DNA of 64,000 nt from Cristatella mucedo (taxonomy: Eukaryota > Bryozoa > Phylactolaemata > Cristatellidae). The stretch covers positions 1,370,001 through 1,434,000 of the forward strand of contig WPIO01000106.1 of NCBI GenBank assembly GCA_009760855.2. Reading direction: 5' to 3'. This document shows positions 1 through 64,000 of this stretch, piece by piece. Both the position numbers and the translations under genes were made by a program. The notes below the pieces were generated by a model. It searched no databases. It was given only the letters and a program-made list of their open reading frames with translations, and had not been told where the DNA came from. Every line of letters begins with the position of its first letter. Position 1 is the first letter of the stretch.

Positions 1-344
1 TCATTTTCTCTAAAGAAAAAAACGAACGCCGCTGACGCTCGTCGCCGGTCAAACGTACGTCGAAAGGTAACGCGCTGGCTGCGCGCAGGCTGGGCCGCGA
101 CGGGCCGCCGACCCCGGTGGCGGCGAGTGAATTGCAGAAGAGGCGGCTGGCGACCGGGCGCCCGACGCTCGGCGAGTGGGCGGGCGGGCGGCGGCCGCGA
201 ACGCTGCAGCCGAAGGCTGAAAGCGGCGGAAGCGACTGCGGCCGAGCCACAATGGGAGGCGGGGCCTCCGCGACCGCGCGCGCCGCCGCGCAGGATCACC
301 TGTCGCCTTCACGCTTCGCTGACGACAAGTGACGCGCGTCGCAA

Positions 345-363
345 CCAATGGGGCTACGCCTCG
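345..363 (+). promoter_or_regulatory. ERSE-like element upstream of PDIA3 gene
   Basis: The sequence reads CCAAT, nine bases, then CCTCG. This is one mismatch from the endoplasmic reticulum stress element CCAAT-N9-CCACG that binds NF-Y plus ATF6 in ER chaperone promoters. It lies about 160 bases before the start codon of an ER chaperone gene, inside a CpG-rich stretch (roughly 60-520) that looks like the promoter and 5' leader. The match is seen; function is inferred from the gene family. Confidence 0.35.
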
Positions 364-517
364 GTGGCGGCAGAGGCGAACGCGGACGAGCGGGGCACGG
401 TAGACACCCGCGCGCCCCACGCTCCGCCTCCGACCGCTCTCGGCGCTGAGCTCCGCCTCGTCTTTGTCATTGGCGGAGGCAGCGGCGGCGTCGTCGTGGC
501 ACCGGCGCAGGCGGCGC

Positions 518-525
518 ATGCAACG

Positions 526-529
<4 letters not shown>
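518..529 (+). other. Four-codon upstream ORF overlapping the PDIA3 start
   Basis: An ATG at 518 opens a reading frame of only M-Q-R-stop. Its TGA overlaps the main ATG at 526 (ATGA). If the transcript starts upstream of 518, this tiny ORF would be met first and could favour termination-reinitiation. No transcript evidence is available here. Confidence 0.3.
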
Positions 530-20873
<20,344 letters not shown>

Positions 20874-22040
20874 CTCGCAGCAGGCGGCGCTCGGCGTCTA
20901 CTCGCCGAGCCTCCTCGGGGCCGACGCTGGACGCTCGGCGAATGCGCCGGCTCTGAGCACCTCACGCCGGGGAGAGCTCCTTTTGCCAGCTGACGGAGCT
21001 CGAAGCCGACTCGGCGGATGCTGACGGGTGGCTGCGCGACCTGCGGCTCCGTCGGGCTCACCAGTCGCCGCCTTCTCTTTGGGCGGAGCGAGACAAAGCT
21101 GCTCAGCCACCGCTGCCGCCACCCACATTGCGGCGTCTCCATTTCCCGCCGTCGCCAGCGTTGCCGCGCTGAGCTCTCGTTGGATGACCTTTGACGCTGC
21201 GGAAATCGTTGTACTAAACTGCTTGTTGAGGCTGGACGCGCGCTCGTGCTTTTCTTTGCGCTCGTTGTCCTCGAACATTCGACGTTGGCTCAACATCGTA
21301 CGCTGAACAGCAAAACTGCTGAGGCTGATTACGACCCCACAGCTGCACGTCGACACCGCTTCGCTCAGATATGCGAGTCGGAACCGTCTCGGGCATCTGT
21401 AGATCCAGCTACGTCCGATACGATCTTCGATCGTTCCCAACGATTCAAAGCAGCAGACCGTGTCCAAAAGTTCGCAACAGGCGAGCCCACCAATGCGGCT
21501 GCGTTCTGGCTCTCGGAACGCATTTAGATCGACGTTGGGAGGCAGTTCGGTGGCTTGCCAGTGGCAGACCAGTCGTTTTTTTCGGCTGCACAGAGTTCGC
21601 AAGCGAAGATTCGAACGCTTTAGCTAGAATTTCTAGCAACTCTGAGCACTCGCGTGCCTAATCGGTGGTCTTAGGCGAATCTGGTAGAAACGCTGTGCTC
21701 TCCGGAAGCTGGATCAAACGTCACGTTCCCCTTCCGAACCGTAGTTCTCGCCTTCGCTCCCACGATGACTGAAGAGCAAATGCCACATTAAGCTGGAGTA
21801 AAGGAGATTTAAAGCACTCTTTAACCGTAATTTCTCTTTTATAATACCGGAGGCCGTCTAGGGTAGGACTGACTGACAACGCAGCCATTTTGTCGAAAGC
21901 AGGAAACAAAGCTGCAAACATCTGTCTGCTTGCAACTAAGACTATGAGGTTAGCTGCTTCCCGCTGGACCACAGCCTGCCCCTACTACGACGCTCATTGC
22001 CACGTCGCCGTGGCAGGCCTAGAGCAAGACGACGAGCGGT
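20874..22040. other. Intergenic / PDIA3 3' flank with a weak antisense ORF
   Basis: On the minus strand an ATG at about 21298 opens MLSQRRMFEDNERKEKHE, a charged, helix-like stretch that continues to a good-looking donor (ACTG|GTGAGC at 21062/21061). It could be a first exon or chance coding in GC-rich DNA. Nothing in the family looks familiar and a transcript would have to run into PDIA3. Nothing else is recognised. Confidence 0.2.
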
Positions 22041-22067
22041 ACTTTGATTAAACCTCTCTGTGAAGAT

Positions 22068-22600
22068 ATCGCATGCCTCAACAGTAACAGGGAAACTAAA
22101 CAGCAGTACATCCGGAGATCTTATATGCATTAGCCTACGGCGCGGGGGACTTGAGAAAAAACGAAGCCAGCCATCCCGAAGTGGTATGGCAGTCTGGGCC
22201 CAGAGTATTCTTGAAGACGGGGCAGCTATCCTGGAATACCAACTACGACCACATTGTTGGTACGGGCCGCGGCCGCTCAAGGGGGACTCACCAGAGCGGC
22301 AAAAGCTCGAAGCTCGCCGAAGGCTCCAGCTCAAGCAGGGGGGGGGGGCAGGTAAAGGGAGTGTGTAATAAACGAGCCCATAACAGCGAGCGTGCTTATC
22401 TCCAGACACTCTCAGGCGGTGGGTCCTCGTGGCCTTCCGTGGTTGACGGCATATTCGAGGGACGCCAGCTATTTATCCATCTTTCTGGATGCGGATACTG
22501 AGCAAACCGGAAGCGCTAGATTCCACGTCTTGGCCGACGAACTCGGTGTACCTGCCGACTACCTCGGCTAATGGTCCATCCGGCCTCGGGTCAAAGTTCA
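22068..22600 (+). repeat. Unclassified dispersed repeat, copy 1
   Basis: The segment from TCGCATGCCTCAACAGTAAC (about 22068) through GGGCAGCTATCC, AGGCTCCAGCTCAAGC and ACGTCTTGGCCGACGAACTC is alignable, with gaps, to 56034-56575. There is no open frame, no tRNA-like boxes and no LINE tail. The class is unknown. Confidence 0.6.
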
Positions 22601-23689
22601 CGCATGGCCTATCCGGTGACCTTTACTTGGCCAGTCGTATCACACTGCAGCGGCCCCAGGCTGTGGCAGCTCGCTCGGGTACGTTCTGCGTATGCGGAGC
22701 GCGTTCCGCTGACTGGCTCGCGTACGTTTGCAGTTGCTTTTTCGGTGCCGAGCGGTGACCATTGCTTGGGCTGCGATCGTCAAGTACGCTCCGCTGTCTA
22801 AGCCTATCGGACTAACGAGACATCCGCCGTTCAAATGCTCGCGGCTGGCGGCGGCTCCTGAGAACCACTGGCAAACGCCGTTGCTCAGGAACCGCACAGA
22901 GGCCAAAGGGCAGATGCTGACAGCGCCATCAAATGCCTTAGCCGCGGCCGCCACTGCGTGCTAGTGGAACGTCAAGCTGCGGTCGATGTGCCTGCTTAGA
23001 TATACACAAAAACGAAACACGATGCACAGCAACGTCACAAATGGATACGTGAATTGAGCAGCCAATGTCGCTGCATCCAAAAAATATACCTTAGTCAGGA
23101 TTCTGGCTTGCGGCTCAATCTTGACCTGCAGTGAACCTAGCAGGATGTCGCCGGAACTATGACGTCGCACGCTCTCACTTCCTGTCATCGCTAATTGTCA
23201 TGTCGGAAGCAGACTTGCTTACTTCGAATGCGTCTCAGATACTTGATCAGAGGACAGAATTGGTTTTGAAGTGGAAGTTAGCTTATGTTAGCTGTGCTAC
23301 AAATAAAGTAGTAGTTATTGTGGACTTGAATGGCTGCAGAGGCAGTGCAGGTCAAAAAGGTACGTCAACGGACTAAAGCGCAAAACCTCGGGTGCAGACA
23401 CTGGATGACAGCATTTTCCCGTTGACTGAAAAGATTCTGCGTGGTCGCAGGCTCGCTGTGTCAGACTAGACAGCCGTCGGGGGCATTTCTAAATCCTAGG
23501 ATCGTTAGCCGACTTGTTATGTTGGAAACCGCCTCTATTTAGCTCCCTATAAAGCGGATTTTAGCAAGCAGCTATACTAGCATTCTCGATGCCCTGAGGC
23601 TCTAGAACCTTTTGAGAGTGTAAAAGTCCAATGTCCCAATCATTTACAGTGCCTTGAATTCGTTCAGTGACTCACGGATGGCTACTTCA

Positions 23690-23838
23690 GCCGAGCTGGG
23701 TTGGTCCAGCGGTTAAGGTGCTCGTCCCGACTAAGGTCTGGCTGAGGTCGTGGGCTCGAGCCCTGAGGCATATATGAAGCGCCTGAATAAAGATTTAGTT
23801 CTCTTGGGGCGCGATACAAATTAATTATATTTATTTGC
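23690..23838 (+). mobile_element. tRNA-derived SINE, family B
   Basis: The head GCTGGGTTGGTCCAGCGGTT is A-box-like, and GTCGTGGGCTCGAGCCCTGA is B-box-like. The 3' part AATAAAGATTTAGTTCTCTT resembles the LINE tail of this genome. Other copies are at 29872-30012 and 36656-36762 (minus) and at 30770-30905, 52250-52390 and 62195-62350 (plus). Confidence 0.75.
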
Positions 23839-24049
23839 GGCTCTAACCTACTTGTGAATGAGTTCCCGCGCGTCTTCACGACAAGATGCAGTTAAACCTT
23901 ACCTCTGAACTGGCTCTTACTTTAGATTAAAATACATAATTTAGAGAGTTTGATGTTTGATGATTTGAAAAGCTCGCGTGATTTTGTGAGCAGAGCATGT
24001 TAATCGGTGTCTCCTTCTAATGTATCATCGCTTATCACTTCCATGTCCA

Positions 24050-24840
24050 CAACTGCTTCATTCCATGTCATCCATTTCATCAATGCTGTCACTATCCAGG
24101 TTGAAATCGTCCATCTCATTATTCTTCCTGTAAAATGTGTCACGTACTCCAAGGTGCAGATCATGGTTTAAGAAAAACTGTCCGATGCCATCGATGTGGC
24201 TAATGCATTTCATATTTACTGCAGCGCCGTACTGAGTCGATCCCACTAGATCTCTTTCCATTGTTATTCCAAAAACGCTAAAATGCTTTTTCATTCATTC
24301 TACCATAGCGAATGCAGTGCACGAACCAATACACGAACAAGAACTGTTTTGATTATTGTTTTATCGCCGCTATAGTGAATTTTGAATCAAAAGAATCGAC
24401 GTCTTCTCACGGTTGTGTTTTTGTCCACAGTCGTGCTAAAATTCGCTCCTCTCTGCTCGAGTTTTCTTTTGATGACGGCACTCGTTTTGTTTCTCTTTCC
24501 TTCGTAATCATCATGCACCAGCTTCATCACACTTCTATCGTTCGCTGGTATTTTAAACTGTCCCGTGAGATTTATCACCGTACTTGTTTCTAGTGATAGG
24601 TCTAATCAATATCCCATCAGTAGCCAGATTGTAACAATCTCCCTCAAACTCTTTCGCCCCAGAAAATCGGCATTCGTTTTCGTTCTCTTATTGTTCGCGG
24701 GCTCCTTCTTGAACGTACACCCGCCCTCCAGCATGTTGATAAAAATGAATTCCATATATTTTTGTCTGATTCTTCAAAGTGTTCGTGGACTTTCCAGAAC
24801 ATTTGATGATTTCATTGCATCTTCCACGTTTACCTTCTAG
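24050..24840 (-). pseudogene. hAT-family DNA transposase remnant
   Basis: This stretch sits in an AT-rich island (about 24000-25150) unlike its flanks. On the minus strand, 24578-24387 reads ending FSTTVDKNTTVRRRRFF, recalling the 'TxDxWTSxxxxxF' region of hAT transposases. The 24294-24058 frame reads FGITMERDLVGSTQYGAAVN, then HDLHLGVRDTFYRKNNE and an acidic DSDSIDEMDD, recalling the 'TDGAxxM...CxxHxxHLAVxDxxYKK' region. The normally conserved Asp in the first motif appears as Tyr. Stops and frameshifts separate the parts, so it is dead. Family assignment is by motif only. Confidence 0.55.
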
Positions 24841-25798
24841 CTTTTTGTATTAATTTCTTTCGTTTTGCCGCATATTTGAAAACTTACGACGTGGCTGAAA
24901 AAATCAATACATGTTGCTGCCACGAAACTAATTAATAATAATCTTGATATCTTACTTAATTTTTCAATTTTTTTTAATTTTAGTCTTTTGCCAATTCGAT
25001 AAAAATCATCATAACAAATGACCAACACATTCAAGAGAAATTTTAAAAATTTGTTTTACATTTCCCATTCATCATTACTTTGGAGCTTCAGTTGTAGTAT
25101 CTTTTTAAAATTTCGTTATTAAAAGTATAACAGCTAGAAAAAACAGCTGTTTATGTTTACTGTTTTTTATTTTCGGCGAACAATGCCTGTTTTAGTGTTT
25201 TTGTTAAACAGTTACCAAAAATCCTAGTCGCCAGTGCGTCCCTCTTTCCAATTTCGTAGCACACTAACCTACCTTTTACTCTATGCTGGTGATACCTTCG
25301 AGCACCCCCTTCCCATGACCTTGTATGTATAGCCCTTACGAACAAAATATTCATCTTATTACAGGGACTCCTTTGGGGTTTTGCTAATTCAGTATTGCCG
25401 ATAGATAGCAAAACTTCGAGCGCTTTGCCTCTCCCGTTTAGCGCACAGAGAGCTCAGGTCGGTACGCATCGCTATCGTTACAGCGCCCAGTCAACTACCG
25501 CCCGGAGTGGGCGGAGCGTAGGTCAGCCGGAAGCCCGCGAGACGCCATGGATAGCGCCGGTAATTACCTCGCGCAGAGGCAGCCGATTGGCTGGAACTGG
25601 TTCGTGATGGCGGACAGATGACCTTGCCCTCTTATAGGGGATATCCTTTCCCTGGCGCTCGTTCAGTTGTCTTGACTGACCGCGCTGCTGCGTAAAATAG
25701 AGAGGCCACCGAGAAGACGCAGGCGCTTGGCGCTCTCGGAGAGTGTATCTGAAGCCGCTGAAGTTAGCGCGGACTCGATTCGTGGCGGCAGCTCGGAT

Positions 25799-53362
<27,564 letters not shown>

Positions 53363-54049
53363 ACCTGGCCGCCGAGGTGACTGCAGTGGCAAAGACTAGA
53401 AGAAGGAAGCCACAGTCGCTTTTGCTCATGTTGGCGATGCTGCCGCCACGAATTGGTTGTGACCTTTGCGCTCGCTGTTTGTGCATGCGCGCGTGTGCAT
53501 TCGTGCGTGCGTGCGTGTGTGTGTTTGCGTGTGCGTGCTGCTGCTCGTGGCTCACCCGGAACCGTGAATTGCGAAAGATGGAGGAAAGAGGCAGCGGGCG
53601 TTTTGTTTACTTCCGACGTCAAACGACGGCAATCGGCAAGCTGCATGTGACTGAATCGTGCTTTGCGAATTACTGAATCGATTGCGAGGCTCGTGAAGGG
53701 GCAAGATCGATCCTCGGCCTGGCGCTTTTTGTGCGGCGCTCTACCGCCACCGCCATCCGTTTGGCTGAGCAGTTCGAGCTATGCTGGCTGAAGCTGCCTT
53801 TGCAGGCACCCAAATGTGCCCTGCTTGCTTTCCTGTTGCCGTGCCGGCTGTCGCGAGTGGGCGTGTCGTAATTATCGGCGTGCTCTCTGTGCGGCCCAGT
53901 AATCTTCTCTCACGTTCTCCTGTGGAAAATGTTATGCAACTCAAAAAGTGATAGTTGCCCGTGCAAACAGCAGCCTGTCGTTGCACTGCTGGCTGCGAGA
54001 TCAATGCAAACACGAATTCCCTTCTCCGTTACCTACGTTTGTGTCTGCC
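53363..54049 (+). other. USP19 3' flank
   Basis: Probable 3' UTR and flank. It holds a GTGC/GTGT-rich patch around 53490-53540. I see no clear AATAAA signal or further gene. Confidence 0.5.
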
Positions 54050-54050
54050 G

Positions 54051-54101
<51 letters not shown>

Positions 54102-54119
54102 TGTGTGTGTGTTTGTGAG
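54050..54119 (+). repeat. (GT)n microsatellite
   Basis: About 70 bases of nearly pure GT, downstream of USP19. Confidence 0.95.
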
Positions 54120-54594
54120 GCTACGGTGAGCTGTTGCTGGGTGGACAGCCGTGCGGGTGGCACTGAGCTCAGCGCTCGCGTAGCATATGCGATTCTCGTG
54201 CGGGCTAGGGAGTGGCGGCTGCAGATGAGCGTTGCCCGGGAGACAGGTCTCAGTTACTTATTGCCCACGTGCTTAGCTAAGGTTTGTGCTCATGGCCAGC
54301 ACCGGCCAGTTTGTGAGCCAGTCGTGCATGTGCAGAAGTGGTCGCCTGTGGACCCGATTACAAGCTAAGCTAGTGTGTGCTGAGCCTTTATTCGTAGCTG
54401 CTTCAAGTCAGGTCGTTGGCTTTCTCTTCGACGTTCAGTTTGGTTGAACAAAATTCATCTATGTACTACAGGAATCTCCGAGGGTTGTGGAGTTATCCCT
54501 CCACCTTTACGGTAGTTATCTCCCTCAAAGCTCGTTTATTGATCTTATTTTGCTTCGGGTCTACAACGACGTACTTAGGAATGCAGACTTGGGT

Positions 54595-55975
54595 ATAGTC
54601 TCTGCTTGCTTTTCTCGATCTTTCGGCACCTTTTGATACTATCGATCACCAAGTCCTTGAACGCCTCTCATCTCGCCTGGGCATCACTAGCACTGCAATG
54701 GCTCAGGTCCTATCTCAGTGGGAGACTCCACAGTATTGATGTGAATGGACAAAGATCATCCGAGGAACCTCTTAAATATGGGGTAACTCGGGGCTCTGTG
54801 CTTGGTCCTGTTCTGTTCACGGTTTACATAGTCTCCCTCTTGCCGATCTGATTGCCAGGCACAATTTAGGTTTTTACTTCTATGCAGATGACATTTATCT
54901 GCATAGATTTACATATGTCTATTCAGTTGTGCCTCTGCATTGATCTCTCCCAGCCCCCAAGCACGTCGAATTCTTTCAATTCCCTAGCTGCATGTAATGA
55001 TGACATTCGCACATGAACGGCATCAAACTTTCTGAAAGAATGATGATACAAATAACTTACTAGTTATGGGCAAACCAAGTGTGATTCCGAAATTGGAAAG
55101 GTTAACGTTCAGAATCGGCTCTGCCAGCATATCTCCTGTTGAATCTGCACGAAATCTATGTCTTATATTCCAAAGTGACCTTTCGTTAGACGACCACACG
55201 ACCTCCACAATCAAGTCTGCCTACATTCAGCTACATAACACTGCTAAAATTTGGGCTAGTTTAGCTCGAGATACCTCTACGTTGGTTCACGCATTTGTGG
55301 CATCCTGTCCTAACTTCTGTAATACACTGCTTCCTGGTCTATTGGCCTGTGCAGACAGGCCCTTACAGCCGGTGCAAAATTCTGCGACTAGGCTTGTCTG
55401 TCATGAGCGTCGCAGTTGCCACTTCACGCCGACCCGCACTGGCAGTCATGCAACGCATCGAGTTCAAGATTTTGTCCCTCACTTTCAGGTCTCTTCATTC
55501 TATGGCTTCAGCCTACCTGTCACATCTACTCCCACACCAGGCTAAGCATCGTACCACCTGCTTTTCGGAATCCAATCGTTTACCTATACCTCGTACAAGC
55601 CTCAAATCCTTTAGAACCGTGCCTTTAGTTAGTATGCTCTCAAACCCTGGAACTTGCTACCGACGCGTCACATCTCCTGACTTGACCACATTTAAAAGAA
55701 AACTAAAAACGCATCTATTTACCACAATATTTAGCTGGTCCCTGCGATTCGTCTTTCATGTGCTTATGCCTGCTGACACTGTCCATGCTGTCATTAACCA
55801 TACTAGCATGCTGACCCTGTGCAAGGTATTAGGTAACCATACCCTAACCATGGTATTGTTGTTTATTGAGCATGCTACTACTAACCATTCGATCGTACTT
55901 CCTTTGTAGCAAATGTAAAGTGTCTAGAAAAAGATTAGAGTTCTCTGATGGCGCTATACCAAATGTATTATTATA
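54595..55975 (+). mobile_element. CR1/L2-like LINE with reverse-transcriptase palm remnants
   Basis: In shifting frames it reads LLAFLDLSAPFDTIDHQVLE, WLRSYLSGRLHSIDVNGQRS, KYGVTRGSVLGPVLFTVYI and FYFYADDIYLH. These are the FDTIDH, GSVLGPxLF and YADD boxes of a LINE reverse transcriptase. They are followed by the ISPVESARN and RLVC..RRSCH region and the standard tail. Several frameshifts and stops make it inactive. Confidence 0.9.
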
Positions 55976-56033
55976 TTAAATATTAGTCCGTATATATAAA
56001 TATATAATAGTATAAGTAATATAACATGTTATA

Positions 56034-56575
56034 GCAATCGCATGCTCCAACAGTAACAGGGAACCAAACAGTACTTCCGGGTCCCCGGTTACATTAGACT
56101 TCAGGAGGACATAGGAAATATTGTAGCCAGCCTTCCCAAAGCGAGGGGGACACTTTTGGACAGGAACATCTTAAAAGAAGGAGGGCAGCTATCCCATGTA
56201 TAACAACCATTCATCAGAAGGTACGAGAATACCTGTATAACCGAGACTCGCTAGCGGGGCTCATATCTTGGCTCGTCGAGGGCTCCAGCTCAGGCGGCTA
56301 GGAACAGCATAATACATGGAAATGCGGAATGTGCACAGTAACAGTGAGCGTACTTAACGTCCGCAACGCTCGGGCTGAGAGTGCTCGTGGCCTCCTGTGG
56401 GTGACCGCGTTGTCGGCGAACGCGGGCCATCCATCCTTCGGGAAGTAGACACCGTGCAATCGGGACACTTTGCCAGATCTACGTCTTGACCAACGAACTC
56501 CTTGAACCCGATTGCCCCAATTAAGAGGCATCATTGCCCACCCGGCTACAAGTTCAAGGTCAGCCTTGGCTCGGC
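56034..56575 (+). repeat. Unclassified dispersed repeat, copy 2
   Basis: ATCGCATGCTCCAACAGTAA, GGGCAGCTATCC, GAGGGCTCCAGCTCAGG and CTACGTCTTGACCAACGAAC align in order with 22068-22600. It directly follows the LINE tail at 55975. Confidence 0.6.
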
Positions 56576-57199
56576 TGGTGAAGCTTGTGCTTTTGCCTAA
56601 CCAAATCGCAGCTCTAAACGGCATAAATGAGAAGTTTAAATCACCTTAATTTCCCTTGAATAAAATTGAGTCGAATTTTGTAGACTATTTTCCAGTGAAC
56701 GACGCGCCCCGTTCGATGTACTTGGCGAACTGACCCTGTGTACGACATGTAGTGCTTGTTGTCGAAGTTATTTAGATATTTGACCGAAAAAACACCACTC
56801 CGTTGGCACTATATTCACAGAAACTCGTATTATTGAGCTTAATGTACTACATTCGGTGTAAACGTTTACAAAATAATGTTTCGGTCATTTTTTAATTGTC
56901 AAAAATTGAGATTCCCTTTATAACTTGTTCGTCTTTTAAAACGCAAAACTCCAAGAAACCTTGATCTTCTGATCATTTGTTTCGGACCTCAGCTAAATTC
57001 TTTCTGACAGCGTACTGATTGATAATTGTTTCGGAAGTTTTTAAAAGTTTCGCGAGCGGAGAAAAAGAGGTGAAAGTACGCATGTTCCCTCTGAGGCTGA
57101 GACTTCACTCCTTGCTTCGTTATATTTCGGTCAGGTACGTCTTGGAATGGGTCTTAGCCGGTAAGGATAGCCATAGGCTATAGCTCGTCACTTTTCGAG

Positions 57200-57240
57200 C
57201 GACGTCACGTTCGCGTGACGTCAGCGTTCGAGTGACGTCA
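57200..57240 (+). promoter_or_regulatory. Three CRE-like TGACGTCA sites at 16-17 bp spacing
   Basis: Two perfect palindromes TGACGTCA (57216-57223 and 57233-57240) and one 7-of-8 match, CGACGTCA (57200-57207). TGACGTCA is the consensus for CREB/ATF factors. The surroundings are CpG-rich (57180-57310). A promoter for something on either strand is a reasonable inference; the nearest candidate is the ORF at 57927. Confidence 0.5.
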
Positions 57241-57926
57241 GCGCTCGCGCTCCTGCTCTTCTACCTCAAGCGGCGGCCGAGAGAGAGAGCAGCCGCTGAG
57301 TCGTTTCGTCTGCTACATAAACGAGACTGCCGAATCATTTTACCTTTATCAATTTTTTAATCAACCATAACTCGCGATGCTGAGATTTCGTCTTCTCTCA
57401 CTATTTGGGCTACACTGTTTCGTCGCCTGAAAAAGAGGTCAGTAGTTGTCCTATTTTTGAGCCGCAGCGTCCCGAGCTAAATTTTTCGGCGCAACGTCCG
57501 GCATCGAAGTGTCCTTGGACGACCGGCTGGTCGCGATGTAGGAATCCTTAGTTAGACTGGGAGCCGGTGCTGCTTTGTGCATAAAAATAGGCGTCTGTAG
57601 CGAAATGGCGTGCTGCACAGTTTGTTGGGTACGGCAGTTTGGAGGACGAAGGCCAGGCGGATACGTGACCTGCAAGACAGACTGATGTAGCTAGCGCTTC
57701 GTCGTCGCCTCTACGATAGACAAATGAGTCAGCCATTGAAGGCACGCGACCGTCACGTGACTTCCAGTCGCTGCCCGGTCAGCTGCATTTCTACCGTTTG
57801 CTGCTCCAGCTGTTTTTAACTGCCGGTGCCGTTTTTGTAAGTGCTGGTCCGAGTAGCTGAGTCCGAGCCTCGTTCTTCCACTCATGGCGGCATATTTGAA
57901 TCTGGCGTTCGACTTTGGTCGCCATA

Positions 57927-58193
57927 ATGGCTCTGCCAGCTAGCAAGCTGAAAAACGGTTTTCACTTCAAGATTTTGACGTCCGACCGATCCGAGGAAAG
58001 AGGCGTTTGCAATGAGTTTATTTCTTCACAACTACAAGTGCTTAGCTGCCACATCGGGTACATCGTGCAAAACCAGTTGCAAAGAAGGGGGTTGACAAAC
58101 ACGACCTCCCGGGACGCGGCCACATATGTCGTTCAATTTGAGGCGGTGCGGATGTTTGACAGATCAAAACTACCGAGGCACACAGGCAAGTAA
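57927..58193 (+). CDS. Small ORF of unknown function
   Basis: An 88-codon frame begins MALPASKLKNGFHFKILTSD and contains NEFISSQLQVLSCHIGYIVQ and TYVVQFEAVRMFDRSKL. It ends just after RHTGK with TAA. A good donor, GGCAA|GTAAGG, overlaps its end, so it may be a first exon instead of a full gene. It lies 690 bases after a CRE cluster. I recognise no family, and no second exon could be found. Confidence 0.3.
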   Translation: MALPASKLKNGFHFKILTSDRSEERGVCNEFISSQLQVLSCHIGYIVQNQLQRRGLTNTTSRDAATYVVQFEAVRMFDRSKLPRHTGK

Positions 58194-58489
58194 GGGGCAG
58201 CGACTGGTATCGAGCGATGCGTCAGATTTGCGGCGTGGAGGAAGGCCTGCATTCGTTCGTCTGAATGGCGCTATCAGCGCCCTGAGCTCAAGCTCGCGAA
58301 GAAGCAGCCAACACGAGTCCGCTGGTGCAAGCAAGCCACGGACGTAATCAACCGGAGCCGGCGCGTTCAGAGCCAGCCGGCCGGCCGGCCAGCTCCAGCG
58401 AAGCGTGGCGACCGACGGGCGAAACTGCAGACCGACGCAAAGCCACGAGACGGGCTACGATCGATAAATATGTCGCAGAGGACAATACA

Positions 58490-58580
58490 TCTAGATTACC
58501 CGTGGGATTTGTCGTGCTGCTCCTAATCCTGGCCGGGGTGAATCCTCGCCCCTCCTGGTTAGAAAGTATTCTAACGAGCT
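58490..58580 (+). mobile_element. Possible LINE 5' remnant with 2A-like motif
   Basis: The frame reads LPVGFVVLLLILAGVNPRPS. CR1/L2 and Rex-type LINE polyproteins often begin with a hydrophobic run followed by GDVxPNPGP, which this resembles in degraded form. The assignment is weak. Confidence 0.25.
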
Positions 58581-58759
58581 GGAGCCGAGCGATGCTTCTG
58601 CGGCGTTGCATTCTATCTCGCCTACTGCAAGCTACCTGGCGACAAGCGGTGGCTCGCGACGTTCGAGCTCGGCCGCGGCGTCTCGCTCGGCACGACGGCG
58701 ACAGGCCAGCTCTCGCGCTCGGTGCGCGCGTGGCACCGGCCGGCGAGACGGCGGCGGCG

Positions 58760-63800
<5,041 letters not shown>

Positions 63801-64000
63801 CTGCCGAACGGGAAGCCGCCGGCGAGAGACTCTTGCAGCGTCCGCGAGCCAGAGGACGCCACCGGAGCGCTCGGAGCACAGTGACGACGCAAGCTCGCGA
63901 GTGGCCCTCCACGGCAAGTGCGCCGCCGCGTGAAAAAGGCCACACGTTTAAGCCTCTGCTGTCGCTGGTAAGATGGCCGAACTTGAAAGAATGACGCAAT

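Overview
The window is nuclear DNA of a multicellular animal, almost certainly an invertebrate. The evidence is three spliced genes with GT-AG introns: an ER protein disulfide isomerase of the ERp57/PDIA3 type, a USP19-type deubiquitinase and a laminin beta chain. The introns and intergenic DNA are dense in microsatellites, tRNA-derived SINEs and CR1/L2-like LINE copies. The animal families are recognisable but diverged from vertebrate sequences. I do not name a phylum.

Layout. (1) 526-20873, plus strand: a PDIA3/ERp57-like gene in 12 exons whose phases all agree (1524 nt, 507 codons plus stop), interrupted by one in-frame TGA in exon 10. (2) 20874-25798: intergenic DNA with an unclassified dispersed repeat, a SINE and an AT-rich hAT transposase remnant. 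(3) 25799-53362, plus strand: a USP19-like gene. I can place 27 exons that join in phase to about 1437 codons: two CS/p23 domains, a split USP catalytic domain with a MYND zinc finger inside it, a Ser/Asp-rich insert, and no C-terminal membrane anchor. (4) 53363-58759: LINE and other repeats, a cluster of three CRE-like TGACGTCA sites and a small open reading frame of unknown function. (5) 63800-58760, minus strand: the last seven exons (396 codons) of a laminin beta chain, whose 5' part lies beyond the right edge.

The genes are not an operon. PDIA3 and USP19 products both act around the ER and protein quality control (glycoprotein disulfide folding; ERAD-linked deubiquitination). Laminin beta is a secreted, disulfide-linked client of the same folding pathway. 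I regard this proximity as coincidence.

Repeat structure. A CR1/L2-like LINE family is present in at least ten copies, mostly 5'-truncated, ending in a conserved tail and (ATT)n. Two tRNA-derived SINE families occur repeatedly, and one of them carries a LINE-like 3' tail. Five perfect short fold-back inverted repeats (13-16 bp arms, tiny loops) sit in introns. Three long pyrimidine microsatellites start 25-30 nt after 5' splice sites.

The points most worth a second look are the premature TGA in a symmetric exon of PDIA3, its CGYC/CGTC active sites, the fold-back repeats, the unclassified dispersed repeat, the CRE cluster with its orphan reading frame, and two decayed antisense coding segments. 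I did not find a clearly new multi-gene system.
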